From contig CM032797.1 in assembly GCA_019155185.1 (NCBI GenBank), positions 5,008,881-5,072,880 on the forward strand: a stretch of 64,000 nt of DNA. Reading direction: 5' to 3'. Each line of letters opens with the position of its first letter. Position 1 is the first letter of the stretch. Shown piece by piece: positions 11,301 to 21,916 of this stretch. The stretch is from Beaufortia kweichowensis (Eukaryota > Chordata > Actinopteri > Cypriniformes > Gastromyzontidae). The notes below the pieces were generated by a model. It saw only the letters and a list, made by a program, of their open reading frames with translations. It had not been told where the DNA came from and made no database searches. Position numbers and translations under genes: made by a program.

Positions 11301-14300
11301 CAAAGCCACGGTTCAGCCGCCCCGTTAAACCTCCGTCTTATGAGACTCACCAGCAAAACAGGGGAAGCTGGGAAACCCTGTCATCTGAACCTGTGTCCAA
11401 GCCCAGAGACCGGTCAGTGTGCTTCTCTCAGAGTTTTGAACCACTCAGAGACAGGTCTGGTTGTTATTCTCAGAGTGCAGAGCCTCTAAGAGATCGGTCC
11501 ATTTGCTTTTCACAGAGCGCAGAACCACTCCGAGACCGCTTGATGAGCCACTCTCAAAGTGCTGAACCACTGAGGGACCGATTTATCAGTCATTCGCAAA
11601 GTGCAGAACTGTTACGAGACCGCTTTTTCACCCACTCGCATAGTGCTGACCTGTTAAGGGATCGATCACTTTGTTACTCTCAGAGCTCAGAACTGCTTCG
11701 TGACAGGTCCATTTGTTATTCCCAAAGTGCAGAACTTCTGAGACCAGAATCATACAGGGCCGATCTGTTTTACCATGAACTAACTGGTATGGAGCCACCT
11801 GGTTACATCCCACCCCCTCTTACAGAAGATTCCTGCCACCCAGGAGTGGACAAAACTATCGTGCAGACTCTGCACTCGTTCGATGGAAACGTGAGCCTGT
11901 AAGTGCAGAGATGGGCCAGTGGTTTTCCAGGACTTCAGGATTGTCGTGGTCGGAACGACGTGAGGATCGAAGCATGGCAGTTGTTCCGAGAAGGCCTGTG
12001 CATCCAGGGCCTGTTGTACCAAGCCGCCAAGGACTCGCCCAGTATGTCCCATTCGATGACCCACGTATCAGGCACGTCTCAGGGGGGCCCTGTGGAAACT
12101 CGCTCACAGATGCGGACAAGATCCGACATGTAAACAAAGAGCTTCCCTGCGCTGCAACTTTAGGACAATCCTCACATGATAGTGCCTTTCTCCTTTCACA
12201 GGGACAGAGTCTTAGCACGGACACTAATAAATCGGCTCTCACTGAACAGGAGAACGCTAATCGTTGGCACAAGGGGGTGGCCAAAGGCAGTGAGACTGCA
12301 GCACCCGATCAGAGTTGTGTCAAGTACCCCGCAGCCTTTCAGACTAGACCCCTGCAACCAATCATTAAAACAGAGAGAGTGACAGAGCAGCAGAATAAAG
12401 TAGACAGAGTTGCAGACCAGGTCAAGGTTGAGAGAATAACCGAGCAGGTGAAAGTGGAGAGAAGTGCTGAACAGGTAAGAGCAGACCAAGGTAAGGGGAC
12501 AGAGCAAGTGAAAACAGAGCGAGTTACAGAGCAAATCAAATTGGAAAAGCCTACAGAACAAGTCAAGCCAGACAGGTTTACAGACAAACAAATAAAGGTG
12601 GAAAGATTAGCTGACCTTATACAAGTAGACAGAATCACAGATCAAGTCAAAGCCGACAAATATTCTGAAAAACTAATTAAGCCTGAAATCAAATTAGAGA
12701 AAATGACTGAAAAGCCTGTAAAAGCAGAGAAAATTTCAGACAAGCAAAGCAAAGCTGAAAGGCTTCTAGAAAAACACTTGAAGATCGACAGAATTTTAGA
12801 AAAACAACTTAGAGCAGATAAAATGTTAGAAAAGCAGAGTAAATCTGAAAAATTCGCTGACAAGTCGAGTAAGGGTGACAAGCAGGGAAAGGCAGATAGC
12901 AGTGCAGACCAGATAAAAGCTGAGAAGATCACTGACAAGTCTGGAAAAGCTGACAAATCCATAGATAAAGGTTCCTCGGAAAGTGTTTCAACTGTAAAGA
13001 CAGAACCATTCCAGGAACCAGAGAAAAAGAGTGTGAAAAAGAAACTCAGTGAAACTATTTTTTGCCTTGTGTCTGTGCCACTTTCACAGTCCAGTTCAAA
13101 ATCTAGAGATCAAAATAACAATGAAGAGAAAGAACCAGACTCTCCTCCAATTCCTCCTCCTCCTCCACCAAGCTCCTCCAGCGAAAACAGCAACACTCTC
13201 GGCTCCCTGCCAAACCAAAGCCTCAAAAGCACATCCACCACCTCTACAGACTTGGAGCTACAAGCACTCACACTAGGCTCTTCTGGACTGGGAAGTGGGT
13301 GCAGCAGCATAGCCACAAGGAGAGCTCATCGCAGAAGGAACTCACGCTCCAGGATCATTAAGCCAAATCCACACGATGAGCTCAGGCGGTATTCTGGGGC
13401 TTGGCCAGGTGACCAGTACCGTGATCAGGAGACCCAGACGAGCCCAGAACCCACAAAGAGCAATGCAATCCCAGGTCCTACAAACACAGAAGCACAAGAT
13501 GCTCCTGCCGCCCCAGATGTACCAGCTCCTGCTGAGAGTACGATTGTGGCTCCGGGGGCTGCCCCAGGGGCCCCTGGTCCTCCTTCCGCTCCATCAATTC
13601 CATCAGTTCCACCAGCTTCAGCAACTACAGCAGCTCCATCAGCTCCATCAGCTTCTGGAGCTTCTGACCCCAGCACCCCTTACGGGTATCCTATGAAAGG
13701 CCAGAAAAGCCTAAAACCATCCAGCAACAGCGCCTTTTCACGGACAGGTACCTTCTCCAAGAGCACAGGTTCTCACAGACCTCCATTACATCCCCCGCCA
13801 CACCCTCCACCCCCACCTCCAAATCAGCCTCCGTCTCAACCTCCACCTCCTCCACCAACACAGAGTAAACCTCAGTCCCCACCATCAGAACAGACCGAAG
13901 AGGCAAAATCAGCCACAGGCCCAAATTCAGAGGCTTTTGGTCAGTTCCTGCTGAAACCGGTGAGCCGACGACCTTGGGATGCCATTGAGGAGCTTGAGAC
14001 CATTAATAAAGAGGTGCAAGATCAAGCAGGTAAACAGCCTAGCGTGGACCAGTGCATTGAGGATCTTAATGAGGCCTACAAAGATATAATGGAGCTCAGC
14101 ACTGCCAGCAATAACCTTCCTAACCTTCCCAACCGTCCCTCCATGCAAATTCCTGACCGTATCAAATCCAGGCTATCTACAGATACACTTAGCATGCCTG
14201 CAACAGCACTTCGCCCCAGCTTGGTGCCTGGAAGTGACCCAGAATACAGGGAGGTAAAGAGTGCCTTTTCCCGGCCATCAACGGGGAAGAGTGTTAGCTT

Positions 14301-16776
14301 CAGCAAACAGCTGAGAGAGGAAATTTGTCCTGCTCCTCCCCCTGCAGAACCAGGTTTCAGAGATTACAAAGCAGTCATGTCCCAGATTACACAACGCAAA
14401 GCCTGCAGATCAGTGAAATTAGAGATGATAGCTTCCAAAGAGTCCCAAAGAGATGATGATTTCATTGCACATACGTCCTCCACCTCTTCTTTGGGAGCCG
14501 AGATCCCATGGGCTGACAGACAGCCCATGCAAGATGCCTCCACTCTAACCAGTCCCCCAGACTATGAGCACATCTGTCAAACTCTCCAAATGGCTCGTGA
14601 ATCTGGAGCTGTTAGCCGAGCTTCTGTCAAATCCAAACCGGGAAGTGCCATGAGTGTTGAAACCCCTCAGCATGTGCCCATACCTGGTAGGCCTCCCATA
14701 GATTCAGAGCAGCCATGTTGTTCTTCAGCATTAGATGTTAGACAGGAGCCAGCCTCTTTATTCAGGGAGGAAAGGAGCTTGGGCTTTAGAAGGGTACCAA
14801 GTCAGTCTAACAGATTTCTTAATAATAGGGGTGTATTGTGTAGCATTGCTGCTGGAAAGCCTGTTGGAGACAAAGCAGGTTTAGAGGCTAATCCAGAGGT
14901 ACCTGCTGACTGGCAGATGCAGCTATCATTAGCTGAAAAACACATTGCTACTCTGATGACAGGAGAGGGTTCAGCAGAAGAACAAGATGAATCAAAAAAA
15001 GGTAATGGTGTTAAAGACATCCCTGGTGGTGAGTCAGTTGAAAATGAAGCAAGCCAAATTGTAAAGACTGATGTCAAAGATGATCTTGCAGCTGCTGAGC
15101 AGAAACATGCAGAAGTACAAGAGAAAGAAACGGAGCAAACTGAAAGTTCAGCACATGAGAGTTCAGAACCTAAAAAGACAGAGGATAGAGCAGTGGATAC
15201 TTCTAAAGAGAAAACACAAATAGAGGAAAAGAAATGTGATCTCAAAGACCCCAAAACAGAAGTGGCAGAGCACAGTAGCAAGACCACAGAGACAAAGGAA
15301 GAACCAAATGTGACTTTGAGAGCAAATAAGGCTGCAATGTGGACCCATTCAGGTTTAGATCCAGAGCTACGACCTGAGTTTCCTCCAGAACACCTTCCCC
15401 TGTCTGTGTTACCTTCCACTAACCGTAGATTGTCTTTAGGGCTGGATTGGGAGAAATGTGGGTGGGAAGGGGAAAGCTTAGGCCAAGGTGGCTTCTGGTC
15501 CAAAGAGAGGCGGTCTCTTGATGCTGAACAATGGAGTATTGGTGGGGAGAGCTGGGGTGATAAACAAGAGGGAGGTGGTGAGAAACTGGGTTTGGGGGGT
15601 TGGCGCGGGTGTGGTATAGACAGGCGAGGTGTAGATGATTCAGACTGTGAGCAGGATGTTGGCGATAAAGAGGAGGTTTCAGACACAAAACAGAAAACAC
15701 CTAGTCTTGGTATAGACCATAGCAGTCAAGCCTCTAGCACTGATAAAGTGCAGCATAAACAAGATGCTGCTTATGAAGGTAGTGATAAGGATCTGAGTCA
15801 GGGTCCCTTATCAAGTCCCTTATCGAGTCAAGGTGAAGAGGTTCAATATTCAAGCGTAGAGAGACGGAGCCGTGGACTTTCCCAAAGAATAGAGGCTCTT
15901 TTTACAGCCCCGCCCGGGCACGGCTCAGAGGAGAGGCTTGCCCGCATGAGGGAGGTGGACACTGTCTCACGAATGAGACGCCTGAGCCTCCGCAGCTCAG
16001 ACTCTTGGGATGGACTGCAGGGGGTGGGGAGGTGGGTAGAATTTGGGAAGGATGAAGACTGCCCCCTTCCTGGACAACAGGAACCTTCAAACATCACAAA
16101 GGAAGACGCCCTTCCTGCAGTTATCAGTGAACCTAAAGAATCTACAAATGATCAGGCAACTTTAAAAGGTGAGAAAAGTTTATAGTAACATTGGTGGATA
16201 GTGTTTAATAACCTGTTTGTTTTGTAGTAAAGAAATCTTGAAAATTAATTGTGCTTATGTATGGTAATGTAAAGGATAAGTTTATACATACAGTGCCAAT
16301 AGTCAGATTATTTCTTATTTACTGAGCTATAATCTGGGTTTATGTGTTTGGTCTGTGTGTGTGTGTATGTGTTTGCATGTGTCTGTGTTTTGTGCATGAT
16401 AACTCTTTGGGGGAACAAATAACATGTTTTCCACCTTTCTCTCTGTGACAGAAAACAACAAATCTTTAGACAAATGAGCTGGAAATTAAAAGTTTAAGTG
16501 TTTGTTTAAGTTAAGTAATACCTGAGTCTAAAGATGATCTTGATATTTAAAGGTTTGCTAACCGTAATACAGAACTTTTGTTTATTGGTTGTTTTTATGC
16601 TGTAACACCAGCAGAGGGATTCCTGCTGTCAAAGACCCAAAATGCATTTCAAATCGGTCATTTCATCTCATTATAATTTTTATTGCGTAATAGACATTTT
16701 CTGCTATTTAATGATGTATTCCGATCTGTTTGCATTGTCAGACTCCCAGGAGCCCAGCCAGGCAGAGAGGTCGTAG
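7937..16776 (+). CDS. JCAD: Junctional cadherin 5-associated protein (JCAD)
   Basis: Coding exons are 7937-8301, 10693-16168 and 16742-16776 (TAG stop 16774-16776), all GT-AG with matching phases. The predicted start MYSVEDLLISHGYKL is the hallmark N-terminus of JCAD (KIAA1462). The ATG has a good context (A at -3). JCAD is known as an endothelial cell-cell junction protein linked to VE-cadherin and to LATS/Hippo-YAP signalling; it has no catalytic domain and is largely disordered, as here. Allowing one missing base, the protein would be about 1,958 residues, against roughly 1,360 in human. The extra length lies partly in tandem repeats and Pro-rich tracts. As given, the frame breaks in the big exon: the first frame stops at 11900-11902, while coding clearly continues in another frame from about 11812 (see the frameshift entry). 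A conserved-looking short motif RRPWDAIEELETINKEV lies near residue 1214. SVIL follows on the same strand, as I recall for human 10p11. Confidence 0.93.
8302..10692 (+). other. JCAD: JCAD intron 2
   Basis: GT-AG intron (donor GTAAGT at 8302, acceptor TTTTGTCTAG at 10692). It contains a degraded palindromic DNA element at 8367-8582. The remainder is AT-rich with no recognisable coding, RNA or regulatory signal. Confidence 0.7.
8367..8582. mobile_element. Degraded palindromic MITE
   Basis: Starts with a CCAAAAATGAAA / TTTACCCTCATG-type arm and carries ACACAAACAAAGATATTTTGAGAAATG, then an inverted arm ending ACAGGTTTGAAATGACATGA. The same arms occur at 44514-44783, 47570-47735 and 60985-61266, so it is an interspersed fold-back family, not unique sequence. 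No transposase frame is present. I recall this kind of element as abundant in cyprinid genomes; I have not assigned a family name. Confidence 0.65.
10693..16168 (+). CDS. JCAD: JCAD exon 3: giant coding exon
   Basis: 5,476-base exon holding over 90% of the protein. Acceptor TTTTGTCTAG at 10692; donor AAAAG|GTGAGA at 16168/16169. In order it encodes a Trp/Arg/Glu-rich start (FYDAPSLTLSEHADERD), a 14-residue tandem repeat (11399-11734), a PPGYIPPP motif followed by the frame break, a Lys/Glu/Asp repeat block (12367-12972), proline tracts (about 13141-13890), the RRPWDAIEELETINKEV motif near 13966, an acidic Glu/Lys-rich stretch (about 14980-15310), a Trp/Gly-rich stretch (about 15440-15630) and Arg/Ser-rich motifs such as MRRLSLRSSDSWDG near 15973. 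A single very large exon is the known JCAD gene structure. Long antisense frames over this exon reflect its repetitive composition. Confidence 0.9.
11399..11734 (+). repeat. JCAD: 42-bp coding tandem repeat, 8 copies
   Basis: Eight consecutive 42-base units, each encoding a variant of PLRDRSICFSQSAE (14 residues), with a partial ninth (LLRPES). The RDR, SQS and final E/D positions are nearly invariant. The middle pair varies between Cys-Phe/Tyr and Ser/Thr-His. The length stays in frame throughout. Units differ at the nucleotide level, so the array is not a recent perfect expansion. Confidence 0.95.
11812..11816 (+). pseudogene. JCAD: Apparent 1-base frameshift in JCAD
   Basis: The upstream frame encodes ...GMEPPGYIPPP and then runs into a stop at 11900-11902. 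The downstream frame, one base out, reads PSYRRFLPPRSGQNYRADS from the CCCCC run and stays open to the exon end, including a family-like QYVPFDDPRIRH segment near 12040. One base missing from the C run joins the two with the smoothest protein. The surroundings show no other decay, so a sequencing or assembly slip in a homopolymer is likelier than a true pseudogene. A polymorphic null allele remains possible. The shift could also sit anywhere from 11812 to about 11899. Confidence 0.7.
12367..12972 (+). repeat. JCAD: Lys/Glu-rich degenerate coding repeat
   Basis: About 18-20 degenerate units of 9-10 residues on the pattern K-x-E/D-R/K-h-x-E/D-K/Q-h (examples KVERITEQV, KTERVTEQI, KAEKITDKS). 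Charges alternate regularly, with a hydrophobic residue about every fifth position, so a long charged helix is likely. Roughly residues 681-882 counting from the start with the frame repaired. It is absent from the human protein as far as I recall. The period is visible at protein level but weak in the DNA. Confidence 0.85.
13141..13890 (+). other. JCAD: Proline-rich tracts in JCAD
   Basis: Includes PPIPPPPPPSSS (about 13144), a Pro/Ala/Ser-rich block (13500-13680) and PPLHPPPHPPPPPP followed by QPPPPPP (about 13783-13860). These are candidate ligands for SH3, WW or EVH1 domains and fit a junctional scaffold. No partner can be named from sequence alone. Confidence 0.8.
16169..16741 (+). other. 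JCAD: JCAD intron 3
   Basis: GT-AG intron, donor GTGAGA, acceptor TTGCATTGTCAG. Contains a short GT-rich stretch near 16358. No other feature seen. Confidence 0.75.
16742..16776 (+). CDS. JCAD: JCAD last coding exon
   Basis: Joined to the donor at 16168, the split codon is G+AC (Asp), followed by SQEPSQAERS and TAG at 16774-16776. If the donor is not used, the frame reads GEKSL and stops at 16183-16185, so intron retention would give nearly the same protein. The phase match and clean acceptor favour the spliced form. Confidence 0.7.
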
Positions 16777-17765
16777 CTGAATCCCAGAGGTCAGAGGTCA
16801 TCCAACTAAGGGCCAGCCTCCAGCACTGTGACCTGGCTGTCTACTAAATGCCTTCATCCTCATACGCTACTGAAACATCCTCAGACATCGCACGCACATA
16901 CACACACAAACGCTGCAAGATGCATCTCTATATGCTAATATTTGCGAAACGCTCGTAAAGATGCATTCTTACACGTCACATAAACGTACGCAAACAGACA
17001 CACAGATAGTCATTCTCATGTATGCAGACGCTCACGTGCATTCAGAACACATTAAAGACATCTGAAATGGCCTTCTATTCCGACAATAGCATTGTGTATC
17101 AACTCCACTCCACGTCCACCCTGTTCCAGCTCTGCTGGCTTTATAAGTGTTGCTGTTCCACTGCCAGAAGGAGGCAAGTTCCCAACAGTGCCCCCCCTCC
17201 ATATGTTACCGTCCTCATCACGTCCTGTTTTTGTCAGTCGTCACCATTGCCACCCCTTTTTCCCAAAGCAAATGACGTAATGGTCGGTTTATCGAACATC
17301 GTTTGGTGCGTTACTTTACAACAATAGAAGCTTGTTGTTGTATAACCAAGAAACATACGATACAACGTCTCTGTCTTTTGTAAGAAACTATAGACTGATC
17401 AAAAATGACAGAACAATCGAAGGAGTTTAAAACCAGCTAAGTCCCTTCACATATGTGCATGTACCTTCTTCCCTCGATCTGTTTTTTGTAAGCGCTCAGT
17501 CTTCTCACGTAACCTTTCATCTGACTAACATTGCTCACATCTTACTAAGTTCTCCTTCGTCTAGACAGTGTTATCTCTGCGCACCAATGTCCCGCAGATA
17601 CCTTGCAACATGTATATTTGTGTATGTCCTCATCGTTCAACTGGTATAAATAACGTCCCGTCTCTTTGTATTCAACATTCTGTGCTACACTTCTTATATT
17701 ACTATGACCACAAATGATTTAACTTTTTTACGTTTATGCATGCGTACAATGTTTGATCATTTTGA

Positions 17766-17887
17766 AACCGTGTCCTAACCAGGCACAAGCAATTTATCAA
17801 TATTGGAAATGGAAACAAGCCCATCAAAATGGCTTGTCTAGGACAAAAACGTTTATCGTTTATCACATTACCTGGTTAGAACGCGGT
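17766..17887. mobile_element. Short inverted-repeat element, GTGTCCTAACCAGG type
   Basis: About 20-base imperfect terminal inverted repeats: left ACCGTGTCCTAACCAGGCA, right TACCTGGTTAGAACGCGGT, around an approximately 80-base core. The same end sequence flanks a larger element at 63127-63709, so it is a repeat family. No coding capacity. Confidence 0.65.
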
Positions 17888-17892
17888 GAAAT

Positions 17893-18103
17893 GACTTGGT
17901 AACACTTGTATTTGTTAACATCAGTAAAAACATTAGCTGACATGAATAAACAGAGATGTTAGTTAATGTCAATACAATTGTGAAAATTATTGCTGAAATG
18001 ATCAAGAACTAAGATTAAGAAATGCTGTTATTGTTTGTTTATGTTAGCTAATGCATTAACTAATATTACCAAATACAACCTTATTGTAAAGTGTTACCAA
18101 CTA
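17893..18103. mobile_element. MITE with GGTAACACTT ends
   Basis: The left end TGGTAACACTTGTAT is matched inverted by the right end ATTGTAAAGTGTTACCA. The interior is AT-rich with no frame. The GGTAACACTTTA-type terminal repeat is one I recall as common in fish genomes. No clear target-site duplication was picked out. Confidence 0.65.
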
Positions 18104-19595
18104 ACCTATATAAAAGCACTATTTTCACCCTATAAAACATCATAACTTCATCAGTCATATTCCCATGCCTTTCCTCTGTTAACATCATGAAAATCTCTTG
18201 TCGTTTGTTGGAACATGTGGTCCGCTTGTGGAGTTCTTTCAGGGGGTGCCGTCACCCCTGCGTCCAATGTGTTTCTGTCTGAGCAGACGAGAATGTTTTA
18301 TAAACGCTTTTAAAATTTTGCTATGTTTATTTTGACTTTACCAAAACCAGTATAGCCAACTTATGAGAACTGTTTAGTTTTTTGTTTTTTTACCTTGTAA
18401 ATCATTTGTATCAGGTTTATGTGTCACCTGAGCTATTCTGCTCCGAGGTCCACGTGAGGTGGCAGGAGGAGACGCTCAATGGCTCTGAACTGTTTTCATT
18501 TTCCGACGAATCGATCAAAGAAACCGTATCGCTCTTGGTTGGAACCCATAGTGCCCGAACTGTTCAGCACACTGTAACATACATCCCTCAGTGTAGAAAG
18601 CTTTGTACAGTATCGATTCAATTTGGAGATGTATCGCAGGTCAAACGGAGACCTGGGTTGAATGGGCGTTTCAGTATTTGATGTATCAACTTTAAAAGCA
18701 CCTTGTTAAAGTTTTTATCGCGATTGGATTCAAAGAGAATTTTTAGCTATCAAGTGGCCTTTTTGAAACACCAGTAACGATAAGCCTAAACGAATTACTT
18801 ACAAACACCACCAAAATGTTTGATATCTTAAGTGTCAAAATGTGCATCATGTTTTGAATGTTTGTCTGATATATCAAATACCTTAAATGATGTTGTGTGA
18901 CCCAGGTTTCACCCAGGTGTGATTTTAAATTTGGGGATTATTTTCAGGCGATGTAGACTTTGGGAAAACAGGGTCCAAATAAGAACACAACGACACACAT
19001 TAGCTACTGTAAAGTCGCGTGTCTATGCCCTAAACCCCCAGGTGACTTTCGGGAAGCAATAAATGCTCGTGATCGTTTTAATGAAGAAGCTAAACGTGTA
19101 CAGATAATTCTAATGGTTAAACGTAGATGGTTGCGAAATAGAGGTCAGGATTAGATATGTAATGATTTGGATTAGTTTAGGTGAAAGATACTATATGATA
19201 ATGTGTGATATGTATGGAACAATTTTGCTAATTTTAGGAAAAATTTCAAGATACCATATGTTATGGATTGGAGCGATGTGATACCTTATGACATCATAAT
19301 GCATGAAAGCTTGAGCAATATTGTCCAACAAAAACGCTCATTGGCTGTAGGAAATCTCGGAAACAGGATGTACTCGTTTAAAAAAAAGTCATCTATTCAA
19401 ATGTCACTCACAAAAAAGCATTTAAAGTCACGTGCAGGTGTGTGAGTGTTTGCGTGTGCCTGTGCGCGCGTGCGTGCGTGTTCGCTTGCTTCTTTATGTC
19501 ATAGTGCCGTCCATGCAATTTAAAAAAAAAAGCATTTCACTGAATACTTATTTTTGTTATCATTGAAATTGTTAACCAGTCTGCATAATGTATAA

Positions 19596-20664
19596 AATAA
19601 AAGGTATATTTTAAATATTTTAAAAGATATTTTGTATTTAACCATAATGATTAATTTCTTCGCTCTTGGATCAAGTTGGCAGTGTTATGTTGCTGTATAG
19701 AATAAGAAAATTCTATAATTTTTTAGTGCTTTAAGAAAAAAAAAGGTTGGGCAAATTTAACGTGAATGTTTACAGAGACCTGCAGTACGTCTCATTTTGG
19801 CTCTTGAACCTTGATAGGGGTCATCATTGTAAACATTGCAAGTGAAGTACAGCATTATGCTTTTTTAAGTTTGTAGTAAATGCTGCAGTAATGTAAAAAG
19901 GCCCACAGTTGATATTTGAGACTCTGTATAGCTGTAATGTTTTACTGAATTTGCATAAACAACAAATCGGACATTTAGTGGATCCAATCCCAGCTGCCTA
20001 CAACGTGCGGTTTCTGTTACAACAAAGTGCATACAACATTAGAAGTGACTTTGTTTGCTCTTAATTACGTTCAAAGCTAAATGTGGCCTTATTTTATTTG
20101 AGCATTTGTACGTCTTCCATTCAGAATCATGTACTGTTATCATCATAAGCTCGTACCAACGGTTTTCTATAAAGAAACGAAAAAGAAATCAATAAACAGT
20201 CTTTAGATCACACAGCCAAATATTTCTTTCTCTGCAAATACAATAAGCTAACGTTTAGATTAACATGACGATGTGTAGCACACTCGCAGGATCTATTCCC
20301 TCTTTCACGGAAAAGGCCATAACTGTTATGATTTCAAGCTGTTTCCATGAACTATGTAGCATTTCTGCCATTGTAGCATTCAGAGATAAATGTGAAATAG
20401 CCACTGAATCTTACTCTTTGAGTTTTATTTGAGTCGTGATGATAACACTGTCTGTACTTTCCAACACAAGCTGCTTGTTGAGTTTTCATTGCCAAGAGTG
20501 TCATAAGTTACATTTTTAATGCTAGTTTTTTATCATCTGACATTTCTGGCTATCATGGTTTGCATTTGCATACATACTTTTTGGGTTCCATGTTTGTAAA
20601 TGTTTTAGGCATTTGAAATGTAAATATGTGACATATAAGGATGAAAAAAATCAAATTTAATAAA
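19596..20664 (+). terminator. JCAD: Candidate JCAD poly(A) signals
   Basis: Three AATAAA hexamers at 19596, 20191 and 20659. The third has downstream GT-rich sequence (TGCTGTGGTTATATGTCTG). Which one is used is unknown; tandem use is common for long 3'UTRs. Confidence 0.4.
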
Positions 20665-21250
20665 CATTTTCTACAATTTAATGCTGTGGTTATATGTCTG
20701 AGTATGATATGTGAGTATGAACTGTGTCTGGTTACAGCCATATATTTGAATCTATATAGTGAATCTTGTTTTTAAATGAGATTAATACTTTTCTAGTCTA
20801 ATAAAATAAAACGTGTTGAAAATGAAATTATTATGAAGGGGAACACATGCATTTACATTAACTTTGTTTATTAGTTTTGCACAAATTTTACAGTGTACTG
20901 CAAGTCACAATGCAGTTGGAATAATGCATCACATTTTAAGTGTCCTAATGTCTGTAAATGATTTTTACCCTAAACGGCAAGGTAGTGATTAAATTATTAT
21001 TAACAATACATAAGCAATAAGCATAAATACACAGTGTGTGCATGTATGAATGAAAAAGCCAAATGGATATCCTCCAGATTTTTCAGAGCATGCTGAGAGG
21101 ATTTTAGGTTCATTCATAAAAACTTTACGGGTCTGATACATTCAGAAAACTGTGCCAATGTTATGATCCATTGATAAAGAGTTTTGCCAACATTTCAGTC
21201 CCACTGCCAGCTCAGTGTGGCAGTCTGGCTAGAGGAAAGTGCTAAAGAAA

Positions 21251-21254
<4 letters not shown>

Positions 21255-21314
<60 letters not shown>
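21255..21314. repeat. (TC)n microsatellite
   Basis: About 60 bases of CT/TC with one TT interruption near 21285. Confidence 0.95.
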
Positions 21315-21319
<5 letters not shown>

Positions 21320-21711
21320 GGCTGTGCATTTATTAAAAAGAGACACAACATTACATCATTACTATTTGATGGCAGTTTCCACCTCTCAGTGTAGTTGAGA
21401 CAAGTAAGTAAATGAATTCCCTTTTACTTACACCACAAACACAACAACTTGTGACAATTTGCAGCACCCGGATATTTAGCAAGTATATATATTTTTTGGA
21501 GACAATTTTGTGTAGTTTTATTGTATTTACGTTGTGTTACCCAGCAGAAAGGCCACAATACTATATTGACATAGCCTAAAGGACACAATTTACAAAACGA
21601 GTTTCATTTACTAAACTATTTACTAAACTGAATCTTAAGTAAATAGATGTTCTATGTTAGTTTGAAAACAACATACAAATCACTAGAAGACCCAGACTGC
21701 GTCCCACGAGT

Positions 21712-21833
21712 TTTTTTATGATTCCGTCTTTTCATTGGTTTATTTGACCGGAAATCTCAATGGCGTTATGTGTTAATGTGTTAATTCGTGTTGACGCCGC
21801 CAAACAGGAGTGAAGTCGTTTCGGTCGGACATA
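21712..21833 (+). promoter_or_regulatory. SVIL: Candidate upstream SVIL promoter
   Basis: Short stretch with several promoter-type motifs in AT-rich surroundings: an inverted CCAAT box (CATTGG near 21733), an ETS-type ACCGGAAAT near 21748, a YY1-like CAATGGCG near 21760 and locally raised CpG (GACGCCGCC, GTTTCGGTCGG). It leads straight into an ATG in good context and a splice donor. ETS plus YY1 next to a start site is typical of TATA-less promoters. Assignment to SVIL is inference from orientation and splice phase. Confidence 0.4.
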
Positions 21834-21916
21834 ATGAACAAAACACCTGTTAAAAAAGGAAAGAAAACAAGAGATAACATTTCAAGCAAAGTTTTAATCA
21901 CGAGGTGCACGTTAAG
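21834..21916 (+). CDS. SVIL: Candidate alternative first coding exon of SVIL
   Basis: ATG (A at -3) opens 27 codons, starting MNKTPVKKGKKTRDNIS, plus two bases, ending at a strong donor AAG|GTGAGA (21917). The two leftover bases fit the exon at 36624, which needs two incoming bases, and that frame runs on without a stop through 36815-36872 into the SVIL start region. The peptide is basic and resembles nothing I recognise. The alternative is the first exon of an unrelated short transcript. No transcript evidence is available. Confidence 0.4.

Larger units (their letters stand above)
16777..20690 (+). other. JCAD: Presumed JCAD 3'UTR
   Basis: No coding exon was recognised after the JCAD stop. 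AATAAA hexamers occur at 19596-19601, 20191-20196 and 20659-20664; the last is followed by a GT-rich stretch, a plausible poly(A) site. A long 3'UTR is known for mammalian JCAD. Frames such as 18382-18681 (99 codons) resemble no family and are treated as chance. Two small inverted-repeat elements sit at 17766-17887 and 17893-18103. The true 3' end cannot be fixed without transcript data. Confidence 0.45.

Noticed and set aside
11899..11930. Perfect GTAAGT donor followed by TTTTCCAG acceptor
   Set aside because: The implied intron is 32 bases, too short for vertebrate splicing, and the frame is better explained by one missing base at 11812-11816.
12196..12962. Several antisense frames of about 100-130 codons
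   Set aside because: Shadows of the Lys/Glu repeat on the JCAD sense strand; the sense frame explains the openness.
14802..15686. Antisense frame of 294 codons
   Set aside because: It lies opposite the strongly supported JCAD coding exon, has no family resemblance, and arises from the Glu/Lys/Gly-rich sense composition.
18382..18681. 99-codon frame downstream of JCAD
   Set aside because: No family similarity, no splice context and no start support; treated as chance within the presumed 3'UTR.
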